From Bacteroidota bacterium (GTDB lineage Bacteria; Bacteroidota; Bacteroidia; 2-12-FULL-35-15), in the NCBI GenBank assembly GCA_025963775.1, contig JAOQAD010000014.1, positions 1-42,802 of the forward strand: DNA of 42,802 nucleotides, read 5' to 3'. Each line of letters opens with the position of its first letter. Position 1 is the stretch's first letter. Under the pieces are notes generated by a model. It was not told where the DNA came from. It saw nothing but the letters and a program-made list of their open reading frames with translations, and searched no databases. This document shows positions 1 through 8,317 of the stretch, piece by piece. Position numbers and translations under genes: made by a program.

Positions 1-910
1 TTGATTTGATCAGCCATACATCTGTATCCGTTGTGCCGTTCCGCTGGTCCGTCCAGTTGATGTAGACCGTTCCCTGGTTCGGGCCCGGGCTGAGGTCGCA
101 GATGGCCTGCGGAAGGCCGTTACAGCGCTGCAGCCCCGCAATGTTATAATCCCATCCGCCGGGCATTGATGTCACCAGCGTTTCATGCGGCAGCCAGGTC
201 AGGCCATCATCAAGGCTTTTGTTAAATACCAGTCCGGCAGGGCCTGTCCATATCACATAGATCTCTCCGGCAGGGCCCACCATCGGGATCGCCCCTTCCA
301 TGGTGCTGTCACTGTCTACACAGTTGCCGGCCTCTTTGCTGATCCTTATTGGAGTGCTCCATGTTGCACCGGCATCGGCGGATTTTGAAAAGAGAATGAC
401 CGAGCTGTCGGCGGGTGAAGATGTGCCATACACATCGAACTGCGTCCATGTAACATAGATCTCGTTCGTTTGCGGGTTCACCACAATGCCTTCCTTGTCC
501 TGCGCTTTTGTTCCGTTAAGCCCTGTGTATGTTCCTGCCGACCAGGTGCCGCCGCCGTCAACAGACTTCTGGAAAACGATCCTGTCGATCCAGCTGCCGG
601 TTCCGGAGGGCGGGTAGGCAAGATGTGAATAGTAAAATGTTCCCGTGGTATCTGTAAATACAACCGGGTCGCCCCATACGCCGGTAACAGGCTCTGTAAG
701 AATAGCGCTGATCCAGGTGGCACCGCCGTCGTTCGAATGGTACACGTTGTTGACGTTCGCACCTGCAACTACCTGGCTGGTATTTTTCGGGTTGATGCAG
801 ATGGAAACTTCCTCCGGGTCGTTGGTATTGCTGATCATCACATTCGTGAACTGTGCCAGCGAAGGCAGGCTTAACACGAAGAGAAGGAAGAAGAAAAAAA
901 GCTTTTTCAT
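1..910 (-). CDS. Sialidase-like BNR/Asp-box protein, C-terminus cut by window edge
   Basis: The minus strand is open from an ATG at 910 to the left edge, giving 303 codons without a stop. The first 21 residues are a signal peptide (MKK, a Phe/Leu-rich core, then SLAQ). At least four Asp-box motifs of the form S-x-D-x-G-x-T-W are visible (SNDGGATW, SVDGGGTW, SADAGATW, SLDDGLTW), the hallmark of BNR beta-propellers in sialidases and related secreted hydrolases. The segment near the edge (VYINWTDQRNG) is typical of Bacteroidota sialidase-family proteins, many of which end in a T9SS sorting domain; that end lies outside the window. Catalytic sialidase residues cannot be checked, so enzymatic activity is unproven and a binding or structural propeller is equally possible. 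A TATCTTTG box lies at 929-936. Confidence 0.8.
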   Translation of the reverse strand, partial: MKKLFFFFLLFVLSLPSLAQFTNVMISNTNDPEEVSICINPKNTSQVVAGANVNNVYHSNDGGATWISAILTEPVTGVWGDPVVFTDTTGTFYYSHLAYPPSGTGSWIDRIVFQKSVDGGGTWSAGTYTGLNGTKAQDKEGIVVNPQTNEIYVTWTQFDVYGTSSPADSSVILFSKSADAGATWSTPIRISKEAGNCVDSDSTMEGAIPMVGPAGEIYVIWTGPAGLVFNKSLDDGLTWLPHETLVTSMPGGWDYNIAGLQRCNGLPQAICDLSPGPNQGTVYINWTDQRNGTTDTDVWLIKS

Positions 911-928
911 TACATCAGAATAACGTAT

Positions 929-936
929 CAAAGATA
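929..936 (-). promoter_or_regulatory. Bacteroidota -7 box of the BNR gene
   Basis: Read on the minus strand this is TATCTTTG, an exact match to the Bacteroidota -7 consensus TAnnTTTG. It lies 18 bases upstream of the ATG at 910, implying a very short leader. No TTTG -33 element is present at the expected 19-base spacing, so the call rests on one box. Confidence 0.5.
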
Positions 937-964
937 ATCAATGAAAAAGGAAATAGGAAGTTAT

Positions 965-1056
965 GTCAGTTCGAGTTTTCGCCTTTTTCGGGCGAAAGTA
1001 TCGAGAACCGGCTCTACTTCTCGATACGCTCCACTACGTTCCGCACTCGAAGTGAC
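965..1056. repeat. 92-bp intergenic element with nested hairpins
   Basis: The ends are near-perfect inverted repeats: GTCAGTTCGAGT (965-976) and ACTCGAAGTGAC (1045-1056), 11 of 12 paired. Inside are a 7-bp stem (977-983 with 991-997) and a perfect 10-bp stem (998-1007 with 1018-1027). It fills most of the gap between the BNR gene start and the OmpA-domain gene stop. A shorter relative with the same flanks but a different stem sequence is at 19169-19214. It resembles a REP/MITE-type dispersed element; no transposase is nearby. Confidence 0.65.
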
Positions 1057-1063
1057 CCGGTCA

Positions 1064-1744
1064 TCACTCCAAACTCCTGACTTCCGTCCTGCGGTTCTTT
1101 TGCCTGCCTGCATCTGTCGTATTCTCGGCTACCGGCTGCGTATCACCGTATCCTTTGGCGATCACGCGGCCTGCCTCCACTCCTTTTTTCACAAGGTAGC
1201 TGCGTACTGCATTCGCACGGTCTTCCGATAATTTTTGATTTGCATCCTTGTTCCCGACATTGTCGGTATGTCCCGCGATCTCGATCTTCAGCGATTTTTT
1301 CATGAGCATATATTCCACCAGCTCATTGAGCTCTTTCGAGGATTCGGGCTTCAATGTGGACTTTCCCGTGTCGAAGAATACATTGTCGAGCGTGTATGTT
1401 TTAGGCGGACTGATGATCAGCTTGTACTCAAAGCTTACAGTACCTTCCATGGAAGGCATCTTCAGCACATTGTAATCCTGGTTCTCGCTGAATGCCTTGT
1501 ACTGCACATTGTAGGTATCGCCTTCAGGCACCAGCAGGTCGAATTTGCCATCCGCCTTTGTAACGCCGGAATAGGCTTTCTTATCCTTCGCTGCAACGAA
1601 GGTCACCTTTTCGCCTTCGAGCGGCTTTTGTGCTTTGTCGACCACCACTACGGTAAGCAGGGCTTCTGTTTCTGTAGGCTGAAGCGTTTGCGCAGTTGTA
1701 AGGAAAAAAGAAAAGAGGAGTGCAGAAGTAAAAATAGCTTTCAT
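1064..1744 (-). CDS. OmpA-domain protein with regulatory-like beta-sandwich domain
   Basis: This 226-aa protein has a signal peptide (about residues 1-19) and a beta-rich domain at about 25-112 resembling carboxypeptidase-regulatory/CNA-B-like folds (DGKFDLLVPEGDTYNV). An OmpA C-terminal peptidoglycan-binding domain follows from about 117 to the end. The OmpA signature is clear: DTGKSTLKPES, GHTDNVG with D161, EDRANAV with R176, and the closing NRRTEV. Asp and Arg at such positions bind meso-diaminopimelate in the family. It is probably periplasmic or outer-membrane-associated, anchoring to the wall. It is the last gene of an apparent operon with the sigma factor and small membrane protein, 6 bases after the latter, so it may be a target or partner of that sigma system. 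That link is inference from position. Confidence 0.9.
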   Translation of the reverse strand: MKAIFTSALLFSFFLTTAQTLQPTETEALLTVVVVDKAQKPLEGEKVTFVAAKDKKAYSGVTKADGKFDLLVPEGDTYNVQYKAFSENQDYNVLKMPSMEGTVSFEYKLIISPPKTYTLDNVFFDTGKSTLKPESSKELNELVEYMLMKKSLKIEIAGHTDNVGNKDANQKLSEDRANAVRSYLVKKGVEAGRVIAKGYGDTQPVAENTTDAGRQKNRRTEVRSLE

Positions 1745-1750
1745 GTTTAT

Positions 1751-1999
1751 TTATTTTGGTTGCTGTGTATTTACAGGCACAGGTGTTTCATCCTTTTCGA
1801 TCACTTCAACGATCACGAACATCACGAGCAGGATGAGCAGGATGATAAGAAACACTTTCCTGTTTTTGTACAATGGAGTTTTGTATAAAGGCTTTGTAGC
1901 CGACTGGTAATTATACATCAGCTTCTTAAAGTCCTTATGCTTGTTGATCCTGTCCTCAGGCAGCTCGGGTTGGTCAATATTGAATTTCAGGTCTGACAT
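1751..1999 (-). CDS. 82-aa single-pass membrane protein, sigma-factor partner candidate
   Basis: The protein has a hydrophilic N-terminal segment of about 47 residues, one hydrophobic helix at about 48-67 (VFLIILLILLVMFVIVEVI) and a short polar tail. Basic residues before the helix suggest the N-terminus is cytoplasmic. I do not recognise a family. Its ATG (1999-1997) directly follows the TAG of the sigma factor gene, giving TAGATG with no gap, which strongly suggests translational coupling. A short membrane protein coupled to a sigma factor is the usual place of an anti-sigma factor, but it has no FecR-like or zinc-binding anti-sigma motif, so this is only a hypothesis. The OmpA-domain gene follows 6 bases later. 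Confidence 0.75.
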   Translation of the reverse strand: MSDLKFNIDQPELPEDRINKHKDFKKLMYNYQSATKPLYKTPLYKNRKVFLIILLILLVMFVIVEVIEKDETPVPVNTQQPK

Positions 2000-2563
2000 C
2001 TATCTGTTGTTTCCCATTATTTTTTTAATCTTATCGAGTATCCGGTACACTTTCACCTTGGCGTTGTTCTCTGTAATACCAACAATATTGCCAACTTCAG
2101 CGAAGGAGCGCTTTTCAAAAAACCGCAGCTCGATCAGCTGTGTATCCTCTTCACCGATTTCCTTAAGCGCTTTCAGCATCCGCTGCTGTGCTTCCGAATG
2201 CTCTTCTTCCTGCACTTCCGAAATGATGGTCATAATGCTGCCCTGGTCGAGGCTGACTACCCTGCCTGCATTATTTTTTCTAAAATACATATTAATTTCA
2301 TTAAAGGCAATCCGGAACAGCCATGCAGAAAAAGGCACGCCCTTGTATTCGTACTTCCTGATATTGATCAGCGCTTTCAGGAATACCTGCGATACAATGT
2401 CGGCCGAGAGGTCTTCATCCCCGGTGCGCCTGTGCACAAAAACAAAAATGGTTTTATAATACCTGTCGTAGAGCACATCAAAGCGCGCGGGATTCTGCTT
2501 TGCAGCTTCCACCTGCTGCAATTCCAGCTTTAGTTCAGTATCGGTCTTGTGATGTGCGTTCAC
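2000..2563 (-). CDS. RNA polymerase sigma-70 family (ECF-type) sigma factor
   Basis: This 187-aa protein has a region 2 (about residues 28-95: FDVLYDRYYKTIFVFVHRR, then a DLSADIVSQVFLKAL helix and FSAWLFRIAFNEI) and a region 4 helix-turn-helix (about 125-180: LIELRFFEKRSFAEVGNIVG, then NNAKVKVYRILDKIKK). This is the two-domain ECF architecture. The start is a GTG at 2563; an ATG slightly upstream is closed at once by a stop. It is first in an operon with the 82-aa membrane protein (zero gap) and the OmpA-domain protein, suggesting envelope-stress or surface control. No FecR-type anti-sigma factor or SusC/D pair is present, so it is not a standard Bacteroidota nutrient-uptake sigma system. Confidence 0.93.
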   Translation of the reverse strand: MNAHHKTDTELKLELQQVEAAKQNPARFDVLYDRYYKTIFVFVHRRTGDEDLSADIVSQVFLKALINIRKYEYKGVPFSAWLFRIAFNEINMYFRKNNAGRVVSLDQGSIMTIISEVQEEEHSEAQQRMLKALKEIGEEDTQLIELRFFEKRSFAEVGNIVGITENNAKVKVYRILDKIKKIMGNNR

Positions 2564-2603
2564 CGGTTCTGTTTAGTTTTAGTTCATAATGCGCCGCAGG
2601 TAA

Positions 2604-2611
2604 AAAAGATA
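2604..2611 (-). promoter_or_regulatory. Possible -7 box of the sigma factor operon
   Basis: On the minus strand the sequence is TATCTTTT, one mismatch from TAnnTTTG, about 40 bases upstream of the GTG start. No clear -33 partner is seen. Weak support. Confidence 0.3.
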
Positions 2612-2740
2612 CAGGCACCGGGAGAAATTTATAGAAAGCCTAAATTTATCTAAAATCTGTATCTTTTGCCTCTATTTACGTTATAATTTTGATTGACGAT
2701 CCGGAACTTTGCACTAAATTAAACGTTTTCTTTCGGAAAA

Positions 2741-2810
2741 CGTCATTGCGAGCGGTAGCGAAGCAATCTGCCCATAAGATGAGATTGCTTCGCTACCGCT
2801 CGCAATGACG
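2741..2810. repeat. Perfect 29-bp inverted repeat
   Basis: The left arm 2741-2769 and right arm 2782-2810 are perfect reverse complements over 29 bases, with a 12-base loop (2770-2781). Each arm starts CGTCATTGCGAGCGG and continues to GCAATCT. It sits in the divergent gap between the sigma operon and the LRR gene. There is no downstream T-run as in a terminator, and neither flanking gene ends here. The GTCA...TGAC ends recall the other dispersed elements in this window. It is best read as a palindromic dispersed element. Confidence 0.8.
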
Positions 2811-2819
2811 TCCTGTATT

Positions 2820-2827
2820 TAAGTTTG
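2820..2827 (+). promoter_or_regulatory. -7 box of the LRR gene
   Basis: TAAGTTTG matches TAnnTTTG and begins 10 bases after the 29-bp inverted repeat, 27 bases before the ATG at 2855. A -33 element at 19-base spacing would fall inside the right arm of the repeat and is not apparent, so the repeat may have replaced the upstream part of the promoter. Confidence 0.4.
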
Positions 2828-2854
2828 GTAAATTACAGATCAACAAACGGACCT

Positions 2855-5440
2855 ATGAATAAACTGTTTTTCAGCTGCCCGCTGGTGCTGGTTTTATTGA
2901 TGCTCCCTTTCGCCGGCTATTCGCAGGTGGAGGAAGATGCGGGCATTGACGGCTATGAGAACATCACAGAGGCCCTGCAGCATCCCGAAAAAGCGAAAAA
3001 AGTATGGATCACCGGGAACGGCAGCCAGCTGAATCTCCTTACAAGCAATGCGGCGGCCTTCAAAAACCTGCAGGCTTTCAAGATCCGGGATGCCGCTTCC
3101 GAAAAGGACTGGGACAAACTCTTCCTGGCGCTTTCAAAGATCAGCTCCATCAAAGAAATCGAGCTTACATTCAACGAGATCAGCCAGGTTCCCGCTTCCA
3201 TTGCCGCATTTAAGAACCTTCAAACGCTTATTATCTGGGGCTCTCCCGCACTTGATTATACTGCACTCTTCCGGAACCTCGCTGCTTTGGATAAATTAAA
3301 TACGCTGGAGCTGAACAGCAATTCATTCGGTACAGTGCCTGCGGAAATCAAAGAGCTGCGACATTTGGAACGCTTCAGCATCACCGATAATGAAGCGGTG
3401 AATTATGCCGACCTTATGGAGAAGCTCTCCGTTTTGCCACTGTTAAAAGCGCTTTCGCTGGAAGTGAATGCCATCACCCAGCTGCCTGCGAATATCATTA
3501 AGCTGAAAAGCCTTACCAGGTTAAACATCAGCAACAATTACATCGCTTCTTTCCCCGAAAGGATGTCGGAGCTGAAGAACCTCGACAGCCTGCAGGCAGA
3601 TGGCAACCTCTTCGTAAATTACGTGGATGAATACAACAAGCTGAAAGGGCTTAACATCAGCTATCTTTCGGTAGATGGCGGACTGACTGACGAAGAGAAG
3701 GCGGAGCTCCTCAAGCTGTTCCCGAAAGTGAAAGTGGATGAGCAGGCAAGCGCGGAAGCAATTTCAAACCCAGGCAAACAGGATCTGTTCACATCACCTG
3801 TGCCTGCGCTGGCTGTTCCAAAAGCAGTGTATATTGTGGATGCGGCTTCCGGCGGACAACTTGATTACACTTCCGGATCACAGATCAGCATCCCGAAAGA
3901 TGCGTTCGTTGATAAGGACAACAAAGCGGTGAAAGGAAATGTGAGGGTAAGCTACCGCGAGTTCTCCGATCCGTTTGACATTGCTTTCAGCGGCATCCCG
4001 ATGAGCTACTCCAACAAAGACAGCACTTACCCGATGGAATCTGCAGGCATGTTCCAGATCAATGCAAGCCAGGGCGATCAGCCGGTGTTCCTCAAAAAGG
4101 GAAAGGCGATCGATGTGTCGATGATCACCAGCGATACAACGGATAATTACAACATGTACAGGATCGACACGGCGACAAAGGAATGGGTGAATGAAGGAAA
4201 AAGAGGGACGATAAAAATTGTAAAACCGAAAGATTACCAAAAGGATTCACTGGATTATTACGGCTCAAAAGTGGTGGAGCTTTCTCCTGCCTGGCGCCGC
4301 TACAACGACATCATTCACGCGGATGATACGGTTCTTTTCAAGGACCGTTTTTACGATACCTCCTATTGCCATCTCACAAAAACAGCCCTTCTGAAAAACA
4401 ACGACTACTTCCGCTATGTGAGGGTGTACCGCTATAAAAAAGAAAGCAGCCTGAACAGGAAAGCTGAAAAGGGTGAGATCTGGTTCAACATCAAAAACAT
4501 TTTAAGGACAGGCGACAACCCGGAGATCCGTGCATTCAACGGCATGGCCTGGGTGTACGAAGGCGATGCCAGCCCGAAGGAATTCAGTGCAAGGTACCTG
4601 AGAAGAAAACGATATTCCGATATACGTATAGAGCAGAACGGGGATTCGTTCACCATCCTGCTGAAGGAAAAGGACGGCATCCTCAGCATCCCGGCACACC
4701 CTGTCAACAAGTTCAAAGGCTCAGCGGAGAAACCCGAAAGAACCTATGCACGCAGGTACAGGAATTACACAAAGGCGCTTGCGCGAAGAGAAGCGCAGTT
4801 CAACCGCGACCTTGCACGTAAGCGGCAGTCGGCTTACAGGTACAACCAGAAAGTATGGCAAAACCTGAAGCCGGTGATGAGCGACAGTGAAAAGGTAATG
4901 ACATTCGATCAGTGGATGCGCTATTACAGCCAGATGCTGAACAACGATACGATCACGAAATTCCAGAAATCGTCGGGCTTTGTAGGAGGCGTTCTGAACC
5001 AAAGCTACAGGAAGATCTCCGTAACACAGTTCGGCTATTACAACTGCGACAGGCCGCTGCTGAAGATCATCGCGCTGCCTGTGAATGCGGTGGATGCCGT
5101 GGTGCGGAGCGGTTACAAAGCAGTGACGGAGCCGAAAGAATATGCAGGCATCAGCGTTACGTATTTCGATATGCAGGACAAACGGCTTGCACCCAAACAG
5201 GTGATGATCGTCGACAAGCGGATCAAATCCGTGGCGTATGTTGGCAACGGTGCATCCATGCGGATCGCGGTGAATTCGCCGAAGAACCTCATCGCGGTGA
5301 TGGGCGATGGCAGTGTAGGCGTATTTTCAGAAAACAGGTTTAAGGAAATTAATCTCGTTGATAAGGGAGAATATGGCATTAAGCTGGTAGTGTATGGCCC
5401 GAATGACCTCGAGCAGCTGAGAAGATACCTGAAATACTGA
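2855..5440 (+). CDS. Large secreted leucine-rich-repeat protein
   Basis: The 861-aa protein begins at ATG 2855 with a clear signal peptide (MNKLFFSCPLVLVLLMLPFAGYSQ). A TTG 30 bases upstream is in frame but would bury the signal peptide. Residues about 50-285 are irregular leucine-rich repeats (for example LNTLELNSNSFGTVPAEI). At about 325-450 lies a beta-rich module often seen in Bacteroidota surface proteins, with IPKDAFVDKDNKAVKGNV and SAGMFQI. The C-terminal 400 residues are less distinctive and include a basic helical stretch at about 630-670. I see no T9SS sorting domain, so it may be periplasmic or outer-membrane-associated. It is divergent from the sigma operon, and its TGA abuts the stop of the convergent AddB-like gene. 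Function unknown; LRRs suggest protein binding. Confidence 0.88.
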   Translation: MNKLFFSCPLVLVLLMLPFAGYSQVEEDAGIDGYENITEALQHPEKAKKVWITGNGSQLNLLTSNAAAFKNLQAFKIRDAASEKDWDKLFLALSKISSIKEIELTFNEISQVPASIAAFKNLQTLIIWGSPALDYTALFRNLAALDKLNTLELNSNSFGTVPAEIKELRHLERFSITDNEAVNYADLMEKLSVLPLLKALSLEVNAITQLPANIIKLKSLTRLNISNNYIASFPERMSELKNLDSLQADGNLFVNYVDEYNKLKGLNISYLSVDGGLTDEEKAELLKLFPKVKVDEQASAEAISNPGKQDLFTSPVPALAVPKAVYIVDAASGGQLDYTSGSQISIPKDAFVDKDNKAVKGNVRVSYREFSDPFDIAFSGIPMSYSNKDSTYPMESAGMFQINASQGDQPVFLKKGKAIDVSMITSDTTDNYNMYRIDTATKEWVNEGKRGTIKIVKPKDYQKDSLDYYGSKVVELSPAWRRYNDIIHADDTVLFKDRFYDTSYCHLTKTALLKNNDYFRYVRVYRYKKESSLNRKAEKGEIWFNIKNILRTGDNPEIRAFNGMAWVYEGDASPKEFSARYLRRKRYSDIRIEQNGDSFTILLKEKDGILSIPAHPVNKFKGSAEKPERTYARRYRNYTKALARREAQFNRDLARKRQSAYRYNQKVWQNLKPVMSDSEKVMTFDQWMRYYSQMLNNDTITKFQKSSGFVGGVLNQSYRKISVTQFGYYNCDRPLLKIIALPVNAVDAVVRSGYKAVTEPKEYAGISVTYFDMQDKRLAPKQVMIVDKRIKSVAYVGNGASMRIAVNSPKNLIAVMGDGSVGVFSENRFKEINLVDKGEYGIKLVVYGPNDLEQLRRYLKY

Positions 5441-8317
5441 TCACCTGTTACAAACGCCCCTGAAGCTGCAATACACACAGTTGATCACTTCGGTGGTTTG
5501 TGTGAACGGGATCTCAGGGTTAACGATCTCGCTAAGCAATATTTCCAATTGCGCTTCGAACTCTTTCAATACCGTTTCATCCAGGAACTCGCTCCCGTTT
5601 GCCTTCACGGTTTTTAATCCGGCGCTGAGCTCGCGGAAGGTGATAATGCCTGATTGAAGGTTTTCTTTGATCGCGGGGTTCATCTTCTGGTACAGGTATG
5701 CATACATCAGCAGCTGGAAGCTTTTTGAAAGCGTCGCATCTGTGCGGATCAATTCCCAATCGTCAAACTTCAATTCATTGTTAGCGGCAAGCCCCGTCTT
5801 ATAATCCACGATCCTCGTGATGCTGCCCACACTGTCGATTCTGTCGGCCTTTCCTTTGATCTTTATTGCAGCGCCTGCAATGATAAGCTCCGTTTCAAGC
5901 TCCTGCTCCAACGCTTTTACGATCACAGGCTGGCCCTTTTTGTCCGCAGCTTCAACAGCGGTAATTTCAGCATCGAGGAAATTCGCAATGAATTTCAAAG
6001 CAACTTTAAAAGTCAGCAGATTTTTTCCATAGCTGATCTCCGAACGGCTGTAGTACTCTTCAAAAGCTTTCATAGCCAGCTCTTCCACCAGCGGCTTCAT
6101 TTTCTTTATATCATCCGCGCTGATCTTCTTCGCGATAAAAGGCTGGTACAATTGCTCGAGCACGCTGTGGATCACATTCCCGAGCACATCCGCGCCGATC
6201 GTCTCCTCCACTTCATCCGCTTCCCTCAATCCTGCAATGCCGTGAAAATAAAATTGCATGCTGCAGCTCCTGTATTTGTTCAGCAGTGAAGGCGAAAAGC
6301 CATGCTCAGAAACTGATCTCGCTTTTATTTTCTCAAGGATCTCCGGTGTTTTATGAATGATGATCTCATCACCTGTATTTTCAGGCTTTACAGGGATGCT
6401 CAGTAATTGCTCGGTGATGGCCACGTTCGGATTTACTTTTGGCAGTTCATACGCGAGCTGTGTGAGGAACCTGCTTCTTTCGCCGCTCCCGAGCGCATCG
6501 CTTTCGGTGTTGTATAGAAGATAAATGTTTGTGGCGCGCTGCAGCAGCCTGTAAAAGTGGTAGGCGAAGATCGCGTCCTTATCGCTGTAAGTAGGCAATC
6601 CGAAATGGCGCTTCAGCTCGAATGGAATAAAGGAGTTAACTGCTTTGCCGGATGGAAGGATATCCTCATTGCAGGAAAGCAGGATCACATTTTCAAAATC
6701 GAGGGTACGTGTTTCCAGCATTCCCATTACCTGCAAGCCCATCAAAGGCTCTCCGTAAAAAGGCAGTGTGCCTGCGCGTACGATCTGGTTGAGAATGCTC
6801 CGCAGCGTTTTCACATCGCCCACCGAACCGGGATAATCCTGCATCAGCACCTGGATGCGCTTCACGATCTTTGTAAAGGCAAACAGGTATTCCAGCTCGA
6901 GGCTCGATTTATTTTCCACTCCGGCTCCCTGCTGCGCGATGATCCCGTTCTTTAATATTTCGATCACGTGCTGCACACAGGCGACCGCATCACTTGCAGA
7001 TTCCCAGTGTTTGAACACCGGCTGCAAAAGCCCGTATTCAAGCGGGTGTCCTTCAAATAATTTTTTCAGCGTGGACTGTGCAGCAAACACAATGTTTTTG
7101 CCTTGTATGGTTTGTACGATGGGCTTAACAGAAAGACGGTGCTCTTCGCTGGCAAGCGCAATGGCCGTGTACGGATGGCTCAGTAATTTCACAAGATCGG
7201 TATGATAAAAGCTGTAGTTCAGCTTTCCGCCGGCAATCTTCTGTGCATTTTCGTGGAGGTTAAAAACAAGCTCGAAATACCCGGCCACCGGAGTGTTCTT
7301 CAATGGGTAACCCATCGTTACGTTGATGTCTTGCAGGCTTTCCGGCAATGAATGCAGCACGGGGAACAAGAGGTTCTCATCGGCAAGCACCAGCGCGGTG
7401 TTCTGAAGATGGCCCTGCTCTTTCTCAATGCTTGTTACAAGGCTGCCTGCGATCTTTGCCTGCGCCACATTTTTAGCGGCGCCGATGATGGTGATCTGTT
7501 TCTTTTCGTTGCTTAATAAAGTTTCCTCAAATACCGTGTTGCGTTCCTTTATTTTTTTGAAACGTCCGTACTCGTTGTATTTCCTGATGAAGCGGCCGGC
7601 CTCCTGTTCGGGGTTGTTCACATAATAGCTGTCGGTATCCCAGATGATCTCCGCTTTATCAGCATCCACAAGCTTTTCGATGATGATCTCCTCCGCAAGG
7701 TTAAGGGCGTTGAACCCGGCAAAGATGATCTTCTTCCAGGGATGCCTTGCTGCGCGCTCCACCGGGTCGGCAGCAACAATGCGGTAAGCGAGTCCCTGGT
7801 AGGCTTCCTTCTTCGCGAGCATGCGCTCTGCAAAATCGGTGTAATAGCCGCCCAGCTGCTGCCAGAAAACGAGGTACTGCTGCTGGAACTCCGTAAGCGG
7901 TTCATCGCTGTTCAGGCTCCATGTTTCCAGCTCCTTGATGTTCTTTAAATTTCCGAACAGCTGCTTTGCATCCACAAGGTAACGGTCGATCTCGTTGAAA
8001 TCGCTCAGGAGGATCTGTCCCCATTTGCTGAATTCATCAAAGCTTTCGGGATTCCCCGGATTGCATTTTTTTACCGTTTCGTACAGGTCGAATAAAAGCG
8101 TGGTAGGATCAGCGGGCTGCAGCTCAGAGAGCAGCGCCACAAAATCCTCCGTTGCAAGGATCTCAGGACTCCAGAATGTTTTTTTGAGATGATTGGAAAA
8201 ATGCGTTTTCAGGAACAATCCTGCCCTGCGGTTCGGCAGCACAATACAGAGCTCGCTGATGTCGTCGCCGTATTTTTCGTGAAGGTGTATGACCGTTTTC
8301 TCGAGGAAGGATTGCAT
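5441..8317 (-). CDS. AddB-like PD-(D/E)XK nuclease with Fe-S cysteines
   Basis: The 958-aa protein resembles the AddB subunit of the AddAB helicase-nuclease, which resects double-strand DNA breaks for RecA-dependent repair. The C-terminal nuclease domain has H717 (GNVIHSVLEQ), D825 (GKADRID) and D838-Y-K840 (RIVDYKTG), forming a PD-(D/E)XK site. Four cysteines, C685 (YRSCSMQF) and C947, C950, C956 (CVYCSFRGVC), reproduce the C...CX2CX5C iron-sulfur staple of AddB. The N-terminus (LCIVLPNRRAGLFLKTHF) sits where a Walker A would be but has no GxxGxGKT, so it probably does not hydrolyse ATP, as expected for Bacteroidota-type AddB. An AddA-like helicase gene is not in this window. Its TGA abuts the TGA of the convergent LRR gene, forming TGATCA. 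Confidence 0.88.
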   Translation of the reverse strand: MQSFLEKTVIHLHEKYGDDISELCIVLPNRRAGLFLKTHFSNHLKKTFWSPEILATEDFVALLSELQPADPTTLLFDLYETVKKCNPGNPESFDEFSKWGQILLSDFNEIDRYLVDAKQLFGNLKNIKELETWSLNSDEPLTEFQQQYLVFWQQLGGYYTDFAERMLAKKEAYQGLAYRIVAADPVERAARHPWKKIIFAGFNALNLAEEIIIEKLVDADKAEIIWDTDSYYVNNPEQEAGRFIRKYNEYGRFKKIKERNTVFEETLLSNEKKQITIIGAAKNVAQAKIAGSLVTSIEKEQGHLQNTALVLADENLLFPVLHSLPESLQDINVTMGYPLKNTPVAGYFELVFNLHENAQKIAGGKLNYSFYHTDLVKLLSHPYTAIALASEEHRLSVKPIVQTIQGKNIVFAAQSTLKKLFEGHPLEYGLLQPVFKHWESASDAVACVQHVIEILKNGIIAQQGAGVENKSSLELEYLFAFTKIVKRIQVLMQDYPGSVGDVKTLRSILNQIVRAGTLPFYGEPLMGLQVMGMLETRTLDFENVILLSCNEDILPSGKAVNSFIPFELKRHFGLPTYSDKDAIFAYHFYRLLQRATNIYLLYNTESDALGSGERSRFLTQLAYELPKVNPNVAITEQLLSIPVKPENTGDEIIIHKTPEILEKIKARSVSEHGFSPSLLNKYRSCSMQFYFHGIAGLREADEVEETIGADVLGNVIHSVLEQLYQPFIAKKISADDIKKMKPLVEELAMKAFEEYYSRSEISYGKNLLTFKVALKFIANFLDAEITAVEAADKKGQPVIVKALEQELETELIIAGAAIKIKGKADRIDSVGSITRIVDYKTGLAANNELKFDDWELIRTDATLSKSFQLLMYAYLYQKMNPAIKENLQSGIITFRELSAGLKTVKANGSEFLDETVLKEFEAQLEILLSEIVNPEIPFTQTTEVINCVYCSFRGVCNR

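Noticed and set aside
1235..1888. 217-codon plus-strand frame opposite the OmpA-domain gene
   Set aside because: It runs through two well-supported minus-strand genes and encodes a His/Cys/Phe-rich sequence without domains.
2741..2810. Reading the 29-bp inverted repeat as a transcription terminator
   Set aside because: It lies between two divergent gene starts and has no T-run on either side.
5441..8317. Anti-phage defence nuclease
   Set aside because: The Fe-S cysteine spacing and overall length match the AddB repair subunit, and no defence genes flank it.
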